DNA of 64,000 nucleotides from Entophlyctis helioformis (lineage: Eukaryota; Chytridiomycota; Chytridiomycetes; Chytridiales; Chytriomycetaceae). The stretch covers positions 22,309-86,308 of the forward strand of contig JAHLKH010000115.1 of NCBI GenBank assembly GCA_025526915.1, given 5' to 3'. The notes below the pieces were generated by a model, which saw nothing but the letters and a program-made list of their open reading frames with translations, did not search any database and was not told where the DNA came from. This document shows, piece by piece, positions 55,355 to 64,000 of this stretch. Position 1 is the first letter of the stretch. Each line of letters begins with the position of its first letter. Both the position numbers and the translations under genes were made by a program.

Positions 55355-56597
55355 TCACTCGGAGAGCGGAGGAGCGTCAAGTGGCTTGCGCAGCTTGGCC
55401 TGCACCCACGAGCGGTACATCTTGAGCTTGCGCGTGCGGTTGACCAACAGCCTTCTGTCAATGCCGTTCTGCACCACCTCGAACCCGCTAAACATGGTCG
55501 CCAGCTCCTCGTTTGTGAAAAAGTACACCCGTGTGCCGTCGCCGCGGACGTAAAAGTTCTCTTCAAGGACACGGGCCGGCTTGAAGCGCAGCTGGGCGAG
55601 ATCGTAGCGTCCATAGTCGCGCAGAAGGACAAGACCGCCCGGCTTGAGCATCTTGTACAGGTTGCGGACAGCTTGTGCCCATGTGGATGGATGGATGGCA
55701 GAGAGGACAAAGATGCATGTGCAGACATCGACAGAGCCCGGCGCGATCTCTGGTGGGATGTCTGGCGCGGTGATGTCGTACACGATGCCCTTACAGCGCG
55801 ACTCGTCATACAGCTCACTGCCCTGCATCCGCGTGTCAGTCGGCATCGCGTCTGGATGGAACACAAACGGCACACGCCTCGTTACCTTGACGACGCCGAC
55901 TGCTTCTTTAGAGTAGTCGCATGCGTAGACAAAGACCTTGGCCTCGCCTGCCTCTTGCAAAAACGGAAACACCGTGTTGCCTGGTTGCCAGCAATGGATG
56001 TGGGTCAGGTATGGCCGATCGTGGCGCTTGCTGCAGCCTTCAGCCCAACAATCGCTCACCTGCGCCACAGCCCATCTCACACAGCGTGAACGTCTCCTGA
56101 GCATGGCGAGCCACGGCAGCCGTCAGTGCGAGCATTCAAGTGCACTCGAGCAGTTGGTCGCACCTCGCTGTCTCTTGGCAGACGCTCGAACAGCTCGGGG
56201 AACTCGAGACGCAGCCAGTGGCGATCCTTGAAGAAGCGATTGACGTTCTTGGAGTAGAAGTCGTCCCAGAACCCAGCAGCCTTCTTGTCAAACGTCTCTA
56301 TCTGGTCGTCGTCCAGCGTCTTGGAGTCGAGCTGTGCCTGGACCTGGCGGCGAGCCTCTTCTTCCTGCACCTCGTCCCACTCGACATTGTCCCTGCACAC
56401 AAGCAGACAGGCGTCAGAGAGTCAGCCGGCATGGGCGGCAAGAGAGAGGAGGGCAGAAGGAGAGACGGAGCCAGAGTGCCCGCATGCATGAGGGCCGCTT
56501 GCCATGCGTTGTGGTCAAACACATCCTCTTCGTTCTCCAGCTTGCGGGTTCCAAACTCGGCAAGGCTGGAGGTCGTCTTTGCGTTTGCTGGCTCCAT
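55355..56597 (-). CDS. METTL2/8-type (Trm140-like) tRNA m3C methyltransferase
   Basis: Several exons encode a second m3C methyltransferase. The N-terminus contains FGTRKLENEEDVFDHNAW, which with VEWDEVQEEEARRQ is typical of the METTL2/Trm140 branch. Then WDDFYSKNVNRFFKDRHWL, EMGCGAGNTVFPFL (SAM motif I), VYACDYSKEAV, GIVYDITAPD, CIFVLSAIHPSTWAQ, LKPGGLVLLRDYGRYDLAQL and NFYVRGDGTRVYFFT follow, and the tail ends DAPPLSE. The branch modifies C32 of tRNA-Thr and tRNA-Arg in cytosol. The METTL6-type relative at 27216-28561 supplies the tRNA-Ser activity, so both branches are represented. Its ATG is 34 bases from that of the divergent SPF45 gene. Confidence 0.9.
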
Positions 56598-56631
56598 CGT
56601 GCAACTCTCACGGAGACTTTGAAACGTGCAG

Positions 56632-58182
56632 ATGACCGGCCTGTATCGCTCGTTTGTTGGTTCGAGTCAGCAGCCAGCATCGTCGACGGCTGCGTCTGCA
56701 GAGAGCACCGACGCTGCAGGTACAGCCAAGGCCACGATATCCAAGCCTGCACAAGAAGCATCGTCCGGAGTGGCGCCCAAGCCGACGTCTGCAGGTTGGA
56801 GCTCGATGTCGCTGAGCAACCTCTTCATCATCGTCGCACCATGAGCGGCACCTGCAACCATGCTGCTGTCGAGTCTGTTCTGAAGCTGAAGCCTCGCCTG
56901 GCCCTGCCAAGCAGTTCAGTGGGGTGCGGCATCAACGCTCTTTGTGCCTATTAAGCGCAGGCCGCAACCAGCTGCAGCCGCCAAGGGCCGTCCATCGGCG
57001 ACCACGAAGCCCAAGCCAGCATCGGCAACAGCAACAGCCAACGGATCTGGACAGGCCTCGACTGCCGCATCTGCGCCAACCATTGTGTATGCAGCCGCAG
57101 CTACTCCTCCAACCACGACTGCCCCAACAACTGCTGCCGCCTCAGCCGTCAATGGACCTGCTGCCACGCGAGGATTCGTGTCCACGTTTGTGACATCATC
57201 GACTGCGACTCCAAGCACGTCCACTGCCGCCACCAAGAAGCCAATCGATGTGCCCTCTGCACCACCATCTGGACAGGAATATGGTAAGGATGCGGCGCTC
57301 CTCGCTGTCCATAGCAGCAAGCTGATCGATCGATGGCTGCCGTCAGATCCATCGCGGCCCAACGACTTTGTCTATTGGAAGACAGAGATCGAGCGGCGGA
57401 AACGCGAGGCACGGCAGCGGCTGCTTGACGAAGCCATGGCTGGACTCAAGAAAGCAGCAGCATCGTCAAAGGAGGCAGCCACAGCAGCCAATGTCCAATC
57501 ACAGGAGCAGCAACAGCCTCTGAAGACGTTCGCCGCTCCTGCTTTCAAGCGAGTGACAGAGCCAGCAGCATCTTCTTCAGTGGCATCTTCTTCAGTGGCA
57601 TCTTCTTCAGTAGCAGCATCGTCTTCATCGTTGGCATCATCCGCAGCGGCACCTGCACAGTCTGCACAGACCCTCGACATGTCTGGCGAAGAAGCGTACC
57701 TCCGTCGTTTGCGGATGAGCGGCGCAACTGCTCCTGCATTATCGGCGCAAGCAAATGCAGTGGCGCGTACGCCAGCACCGACATCACTGCCGGCCAAGCA
57801 AGACGATCCCATGGAAGAGTACGAGACGCGGCTCGTGCTGCTGACCAACGTGGTTGGGCCTGGCGATGTAGATGATGAGCTCGAGGGCGAGATCCGTGAA
57901 GAGTGCTCAAAGTTTGGCCGCGTGCGTGCATGCAGAGTCGTTGAGATCAAACCGCGTGGCAGAGTGCCTGATGAGGAAGCCGTGCAAGTGTATGTCGAGT
58001 TTGACTCGCTCGAGTCTGCGATTCAAGGTGCGTTGCCTGCCCATCCTGTTGTGCTCTGTGGTGCGATCCTTCTGACACGGCTGCGCGGATGGCCAGCCCA
58101 GGAGCACCTCAATCGGCGGTTCTTTGGCGGCCGCACGGTGGCAGCGACGTTTGTCCCGCTCGACAGGTTTCCAAAGGCGTGA
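56632..58182 (+). CDS. SPF45/RBM17-like splicing factor lacking a visible G-patch
   Basis: At least three exons. Exon 1 starts MTGLYRSFVGSSQQPASS and reaches SAGW near 56810. The next exon starts near FVPIKRRPQPAAA, although the exact junction is uncertain. A long Ala/Ser/Thr/Pro-rich linker leads to SDPSRPNDFVYWKTEIERR and GEEAYLRRLRMSG, motifs shared with SPF45. The C-terminus is a UHM-type RRM with RLVLLTNVVGPGDVDDELEG, EECSKFGRVRACRVVEI, VYVEFDSLESAIQ and, after an 80-base intron that is open in frame, NRRFFGGRTVAATFVPLDRF. SPF45 helps define 3' splice sites by binding ULM proteins through its UHM. No G-patch glycine pattern occurs between the MSG motif and the UHM. Confidence 0.8.
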
Positions 58183-58245
58183 CCTGAGGACACGCGCAAT
58201 AAAACGCATGGCCGCTGAAGTCTCTCTTAGCCACTAAGAGTGAAC

Positions 58246-60937
58246 ATGGACTTTGACGTCGACGCCTTGACAGCGTATCTCGAGGAGAAGGTTCAGGCCA
58301 TGTGCGTTCCTTCGCCCGCCCGCCCGCCCGCTTGCCTTCCGCTGCTCTCTGCTGCAAGGCCGCACGCTGGCCAGCCCAGCCCTGTCGTGCAGGGCGGACG
58401 TGCAAGGGCACGGGCCGCTCTGCCCTTGGCGGCTGTCTGGCTCTGCCCATCCCTGCCCTGCCGCTCTGCTGCCCTGCTGCCCTGCCGCACTATGCCCTGC
58501 CCTGCCCTGCCTGCTGCTCTGCCCGGCTGTCCCCCTCACCCTCTGTCGACTGACACACCCACACACCCACACGCACGACGCCTGCTGCACAACCGAGCAG
58601 ATCAGAGGCAGAACCCGCCGTCCTTGCAGAGTACATTGTTGCGCTGCTTCGGCACAAGAAGCCCGTGCCGGTGCTCAAGGAGGACTGCATGACAGAGCTC
58701 ACAGACTTTCTGGGGGATGGTGAGTGGCAGCCGGCGTGTCTTGCGCCTTCCTGCCTGTCCTTGCCCCGTGTCTCACGCCCGCCTGCTCTGCAAAAACTCG
58801 GACATGGTTTCAGACACTGCAACGTTTGTCAACCAGCTCTTTGAGGGGCTCTTGAGTGGCCGCTTTGCTGCATCTCAACCCGCACCAGCCGCTGCAGGAT
58901 CAGCCAATCCAGACTCTAATACCCAGGGAAAGCGCCAAAGAGAGGCCAGCATCGACATTTCGCGCAGATCTCGGTCGCCCGACGGACGCCATGCTCCGAG
59001 CACACATCCCGCTCATCCCAGCACCAGCGACCATGCTGCGCATAGCAGCGCGAGTGGAGGCCAGCAGAGACAGCATCCATATCGCGTCGTCGAAGACAAC
59101 TACAGACCCGAGAAGCGACGAGACTTTGGCGATCGCAGCGAAGGCAATGGGTACGGCGACGATCGTCGCCAATATCGCAGCGGTGCGGGCAACGACAGAT
59201 TCGGCCAGGGTGACCGTCGCCGTGGTCGATGCTACAACTACGACGGTGCGCTATTGTTGGCTGTTGCTGTGGTTTCTTTGTTCTCCTGGCGTCTAACTGT
59301 GGCTGTTTGGCATGTGTTGCAGAAAAGGGATACTGTCTGCGCGGGCAGGACTGTCCTTACGAGCACGGCCCAGAGGCGCTGCTCATTGAGAACCTGACGC
59401 CCGGTGCGTCGGCAAGCAGAACGGGCAGCGACAGATTCGGCCAAAATGCAGACAACTTTGCCGTGGGCAGTGTTCCTCCTGGCGACGGTCGTGGCAGGTC
59501 GTTCCCTCGACGCGAAGGCGCTAATCCCCGCGCGTATCCCTATCCTCCTGGTCCCCACGGCGGTCCACGCACTGGCAGCGTGCGCGGCCGCTATCGCACA
59601 CTTGCCGTCGAGAACATCCCGCAAGAGTTTTGCTCGATGGACAAGGTTAATGAGTTTTTCAAGCCGTTTGGCACGCTGACCAACATCCAAGTCGACCCCA
59701 TCGCCCGCCGCGCGACGATCCAGTACTCGCACCCCAACGAGGCCTCGGCTGCCAACTCGTCGCCCGAACCGTTCTTTGGCAACCGATTTGTCAAGGTCTT
59801 TTTCAAGCGCGATGAGACCGAAGTTCAAGGTATGCCGAGCGGCCATGTTGCGGCACAGGCACCGCCAGAGCCCCTTGATCCTGCCGAGCAGGCTGCCAAG
59901 GCGGCGCTTGAGGAGCAGGCCAAGCTGGCTGCCAAGGCTGCGTTTGAAGAGAAGCAGGCGGCACGCCTGGAGCAGGACCGGATCCGGCAGGAGTTTGAGC
60001 AGACCAAGACTCAGCAAGCCGTGCTTGCCAAGAAGATCGAGGAGCAGAAGCAGATTATGCACCGTCTTATCACCGACAAGACGTTGACGGCCAAGGACAA
60101 GGCAGACCTCAAGGCTACGCTGAAGGCATTGACGGAGCAGACCCAGGCGATGGTGGCCAGCACAGCCAGCCAAACACAGCTGGCCAAGGAACGCACAGCG
60201 GCGGTGGCTGCACCTTTGGGTGCGTCTGTTGCTGCTGCCGCTGCTGGTGGTGGTGCGACTCCTGCAGCCCCTGCAGAGGGTGGAGAGGCTGCGATGCTCA
60301 AGGAGAAGCTCGCTGCGCTGCAGGCCGAGGTAAGAGATGCACGGGGCTTCCTGCCTGCCCATCTGGCATGATCTGACTCTGTTTTTGCTTGTGGACGAGC
60401 AGGCCAAGCAGTTGGGCATTCCGGATGCGTCAGCGGACGGGTCTGCCGATGCAGCGGCAGCAGCCGTCACCCATCCATATGGCGCAGGCGGCTGGACTCG
60501 TGGCCGTGGCGGGGCTGCATGGAACCGCGGCCGTGGCGGCTTTGTGGGGCGTGGTGGTGGCCAGATGGGCGGCCGCATGACACTCGACAACCGCCCAACG
60601 CGCATCCTCGTTTCGAACCTTTCGGCAGCCATCGAGGCGGCAGCCAAGACACACTACGAGGGGCTTCCGGGCCACGTTGGCACCGAGAAAGTCGACGATG
60701 CATCCATGATTGTGCAGTACCAGCAGCGCTGGCAGGCTGAGCAGGTGAGGCTGCATGGTTTGCATGGCATGGGCTGAGTGGAGGGTAGCCGAGCTGATCT
60801 TGTTTGGTGCGACACAGGCGTGGAACAACAGGCCCAAGGGCGAAGAGTACCAGGGCATCCAGTTGTCGTGGCACACTGCGCCTGCAACACCTGCTGCGCC
60901 TGCCGTGGCGGCCCCGCAGAACGCCGAAAGCCAATGA
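58246..60937 (+). CDS. RBM26/27-like RNA-binding protein (PWI-like, CCCH finger, RRM)
   Basis: Six or more exons. Exon 1 gives MDFDVDALTAYLEEKVQAI, and exon 2 SEAEPAVLAEYIVALLRHKK and CMTELTDFLGD, a PWI-like fold. DTATFVNQLFEGLL follows, with an RS/His-rich region (SIDISRRSRSPDGRH). A CCCH zinc finger is split by an intron: RCYNYD...KGYCLRGQDCPYEHG. Then RTLAVENIPQEFCSMDKVNE is an RRM, with NRFVKVFFKRDE. A long Ala/Glu/Lys coiled coil follows (KAALEEQAKLAAKAAFEEK), then an RGG-type region (GRGGAAWNRGRGGFVGRGG) and a second RRM-like piece (RPTRILVSNL). The order matches RBM26/RBM27, partners of ZFC3H1/MTREX-linked poly(A) RNA exosome targeting. The window also contains exosome subunit RRP4. 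Confidence 0.87.
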
Positions 60938-61009
60938 AGCATGTTTGAAGTGAATGCGCCTCCACAAAACGCGACGTGTCCGAAATCACTCTTCTCCCAC
61001 AACACAACC

Positions 61010-61919
61010 ATGTTCGAGACTGGCAGAAAACGTGCGCTCGACGTCTACGACAGCGATGCATATGAGCAGCAGCAGCACCAGCAGCAGCAGGCGTATGGAT
61101 TCGATGCACAGCTGTTCCAGCAGCAGCCATTCCAGCAGCCTCACATGATGGACGGCGGAAGTGCACGCAAGGTTCGTCTCGTTGCTTGGCCATTTGGCTC
61201 TGCTCGAGCGTTTGGCCACATGACGAAGCTTGCTTTCCCGCCAGGCGCTCCTATTGCAGGCGGCTCAGCTCGCTGCCTGCATGCCTGCATGCCTGCCTGA
61301 CTGCCTGTCTGCCTGCCTGCCTGCCTGTCTGTCTGCTACTGATGCGTCAAGTGGCCATGAGCAGCAGCAGCAGTGATGGCCAGCAGCAGCCACTGCCCCG
61401 CCACCTTCCTGCTCCATTCCCGCAGAGACTCACACGCAATGCGCATGTCCCTTCGTTCAACTGCTCGCTCAGATGGCACGTCTGTCGTCCGCCGACCCGT
61501 CCATACTGGCCATGTCTGCCGCCCACATGTCCGCATCCACGGCGCCGTCGCCCATGCAGCAGCCAGGCTGGCCCGCACCGTCGGCGTTTGCCGTCGCAGG
61601 CACCGTGCCCGTGGCCGCATCCGCCATGTCCATCCCAATCCCGTCGTCCTCGTTTGCCGCCGCGTCCGGACTCGACCCGCACGTCACCGCCAGCGTCCAC
61701 GACAGCATGTCCATCTCGCCCGGCACGGCAGGCGGCATGGACATGATGGCCACATCGCCTGTATACCATGCACAAGCAGCGTCAGCACCCCTCTCGGCGG
61801 GCATGGGGCTGAGCATGTCCGAATCCATCGCTGCGGCAAGGCTGGCGCAGCAGCAGAAACCCGCCGCAGAGTTCCATCCCATGCTGCTGCGCCAGTACCT
61901 GAACGGCTCCTATCACTGA
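61010..61919 (+). CDS. Gln/Met/Ser-rich protein of unknown function
   Basis: Two exons, about 61010-61169 and 61470-61919. Exon 1 starts MFETGRKRALDVYDSDAYEQ and has a poly-Gln-rich run with His (QQQHQQQQAYGFDAQLFQQQ). Exon 2 starts MARLSSADPSIL and is rich in Ala, Ser, Pro and Met (MSAAHMSASTAPSPMQQPG), ending EFHPMLLRQYLNGSYH. No domain is recognised; the composition resembles disordered transcription or RNA-granule proteins. The last 15 residues, with LLRQYL, look more conserved than the rest. An in-frame ATG at 60941 lies 4 bases after the previous gene's stop and is less likely. The intron contains GCCT repeats near 61270-61330. Confidence 0.6.
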
Positions 61920-62257
61920 CGGTTCGGCGATCCCGAAAGCCTTGACGATGCGTGATGGCGCGAGGGGGATGCGCGGCTGGATGGTCTGTTTTTGGAGTGT
62001 CTGTCGGCTGTCTCGGGTCTTGTCTGTAGGATCAGGTGGAATAAAATGGGATCGCTGTGGAGCGGCGGATGCACATGTATGCACAGTCGTCTTGTCTCTA
62101 TTGGCGCTTGTCGGGCGTGTACCGAGGCCCGCCACAATCCAAGCGCATGAACGAGGGAGAGGTGGATTCATTCCAAGGCAGATGCATGTTGCAAAGACGC
62201 CTGTACTCCAAGGTGGCAGCGGACCGATCCGCTGCAGACCAAAACGGGATAGTGTGT
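61920..62257. other. Convergent spacer
   Basis: About 340 bases lie between the stops of the Gln-rich gene and the TBC gene. An aataaaatgg element near 62040 may be a polyadenylation signal. No gene is seen. Confidence 0.5.
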
Positions 62258-63615
62258 TCAGTTGAGTTCGATGAGCGATTGCTGGATGACCTCGTCCTTG
62301 ATACGGAACGCATTCGAGATGATCATGTCCATGTCGAGGGCCGGCAGCCGCAGCAACAGCGAATGGATCTCGGACTGCTCGAGCTCTGCAGGAACACACC
62401 AAGCGAGCAAGCAAGCAAGTAATGTGCACGGTGAGTGACGAGTTGAGCTATGAGCCAAGCGCGAGTCTGGCTGGCTGGCTGGCTGGCGGGCTGGCTGGCA
62501 CTTACCCTCTAGATTATCTTTTACATGAAACAGAATGGCAAGGCACACATAGACGTGCATGGACACGCCTTCCGGGATGGCAAAGTACGTGTCCCATAGC
62601 CGCACAATGCACTCGAGCGGCAGTTCGCGCGACAGCAGATGCTGGAACCACGATGTTGCCCACTCGCGGAAGTTGATCTCCTCCTCCTCAAAGTGGTTGT
62701 ACAGGTCGGGCATGAGCACGCGGAACAGCATCAGGAAGTTGGCAAGGCGTTGGTTGAGATCGTGTGTTGCCAGCAGGTCGTCTGCGGTGCCATGGCCAGA
62801 CTGTGTCAGTTGAGATGCACGCGTGCGCGAGTGGGAGCCACATACCGAGCTGTGAAAGAAGCTTCTCGAAGCAAAAGTAGACTTCCGACTCGATCGCGAC
62901 GGTATAGACAAAGGGCCCGCACATGGGCACAAGCATCTCGGGCAGCTGGTTCAACCGATGGCGGTTCATGTACGCCGTGACGACATTCTCCATGCGGCTC
63001 TCGAGATCCTTGCCCTTGAACTCGAGCTTCTCAAACTCCTTTCTGCGACGGAAGCAGTAGCGCGACGTCTCTCCGCGCACACGCTTGGCCATGTGTGTGT
63101 TCTCCTTGTCGTACTGCAGGTACTCGCGATACTGCTGCATCTGGGTCGAGATCTCGTGCGCTGCGTGCATGGGCGTGTGCATGTTGGCAGAGGGGGCCGT
63201 AGATGGTGGTGGGGCAGAAGGAGATCGACAATCAATCTCGATGACGATGATGATGACGATTGGAAGCCAGCACTGAGCGACATGCACTGGGACGCACATT
63301 TGTCCGGCGTCTCGACTCCGAGCAGGTACTTCCATGCCTTGCCACGGGCCTGGGGGCGCATCCACACAAGCCGTCCCGTGCCGTGAGCGGATCCGTTCAA
63401 GTGCACACCAGCCCACCGGCATCGGATACGGGCAGTCAGTGTTTGTCAGCATCGGAGCAAGGCCATCACCAGCGTCATCGATGCCGTCATCTGCAATGCA
63501 ACGTGCGGCTGACCTCTTCGGGGATGCCGTGGCGGGCCACGGAGCGGAGCTTGTCAATGTCCACAAACGACTCTGCATTCAGGATGTCCTGAAAGTCATC
63601 CTCAGTGGTGGCCAT
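62258..63615 (-). CDS. TBC-domain protein (Rab-GAP-like) with atypical active site
   Basis: About six exons. The N-terminus reads MATTEDDFQDILNAESFVDI, RSVARHGIPEE, then ARGKAWKYLLGVETPDK, the usual TBC entry 'GIP...R...WK.LLG'. KRVRGETSRY takes the place of the IxxDxxR arginine-finger motif, and VVTAYMNRHRLNQLPEMLVP takes the place of the YxQG glutamine-finger motif. The C-terminal half is canonical: VYFCFEKLLSQL, NFLMLFRVLMPDLYNHFEE, FREWATSWFQHLLSREL and CIVRLWDTYF with VYVCLAILF. It ends SLIELN at 62258. TBC proteins accelerate GTP hydrolysis on Rab GTPases. The tyrosine of YxQ is missing and the aspartate of the first motif is replaced, so activity is doubtful. I cannot name the orthologue. 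Confidence 0.78.
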
Positions 63616-64000
63616 CCGCTGCAGGTGCTGCTACGGCTGCTCGAGTGACGCCGGCCAGTCAGTCAGTCTGGCAACAAAAAAAACGCAAGCGTGCGTGGGC
63701 AAGGCGGAGGGCCAATGGAATACCCGAGGCTGCAGCAGGGGCTTACTGACTGTGCGGTTGCTGCAAAGACCCGAGGAGGCGTGCGCTGGCAGAGGAGTGT
63801 CTGCAAACGGCCCGCAGAGACTGGCGACGGATCGAGTGTTGCGGCGGCAGCAGCAAAGGTTGCGATGGGGCAAACTCGAGGCTGCTTCAACGACAATGTG
63901 AAACCAGAGGCTGGTGGCGCAGTGAGCAGCGCTTGGAGGAGGCCGATGCTGCGTCACAGGAGGGGACGATGCTCGAGCACGCCAAGGAGAGAGCGACGAG
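63616..64000. other. Promoter of TBC gene and possible start of another gene at the edge
   Basis: The left part should contain the TBC promoter. Within the last 90 bases one plus-strand frame reads as charged helix (EQRLEEADAASQEG then MLEHAKERAT) and may be an exon running off the window. A competing frame is also open, and no splice or start signal decides between them. No other gene is supported. Confidence 0.3.

Overview
This is a GC-rich nuclear genome window from a eukaryote, most likely a zoosporic (chytrid-type) fungus. Genes are split by many short GT-AG introns, mostly of about 50-200 bases with gtgagt/gtgcgt/gtaagt donors. Intergenic gaps are short. The gene set is a fungal or opisthokont housekeeping set: metacaspase, UPF0658 Golgi protein, mL60, ADE4, ADE1, ISWI, RRP4. 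An LRRC51-like ciliary protein and an ACAA2-like mitochondrial thiolase point away from Dikarya. The species assignment is inference; no rRNA or marker was available.

Left third (0-25 kb): the tail of an unknown gene; a Golgi membrane protein (-); a metacaspase (+); a REase-kinase fusion resembling Crinkler/FunK1 effectors (-); a tandem pair of secreted proteins with duplicated Cys domains (-), each with a TATA-like box; mitoribosomal mL60 (+); ER chaperone GRP170/Lhs1 (-); mitochondrial 3-ketoacyl-CoA thiolase with a 17-nt microexon (-); splicing factor cwf18/CCDC12 (+); ADE4 (-); SEC13 (-) whose first coding exon appears to be only the ATG; and 6-phosphogluconolactonase (+).

Middle (25-45 kb): ribosomal protein eL20 (-); a METTL6-type tRNA m3C methyltransferase with two 10-nt microexons (+); ADE1 (-); LRRC51 (-); ornithine decarboxylase with a 1-nt frame break near its C terminus (+). 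Next comes a lineage-specific block. Two near-identical direct copies of about 2.5 kb (34743-37274 and 41715-44251) each carry a coiled-coil gene. A third, diverged and truncated copy lies at 44.5-45.2 kb. A large coiled-coil/ankyrin-like gene of unknown function sits between the two copies. Copy A has a frameshift inside a patch that resembles the third copy, which suggests gene conversion.

Right third (45-64 kb): a dense run of recognisable genes. They are ISWI remodeler (+), exosome RRP4 (-), mitochondrial AIF-like oxidoreductase (+), SWS1/ZSWIM7 (-), METTL2-type methyltransferase (-), SPF45-like splicing factor lacking a visible G-patch (+), RBM26/27-like RNA-binding protein (+), a Gln/Met-rich unknown (+), and a TBC-domain protein with an atypical active site (-). 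Many pairs are divergent with very short shared promoters; METTL2/SPF45 start codons are only 34 bases apart. No rRNA, tRNA, transposase or CRISPR array was seen. Simple repeats are frequent in introns and spacers. Exon limits are read from frame continuity, GT-AG signals and family similarity; none is confirmed by transcripts.
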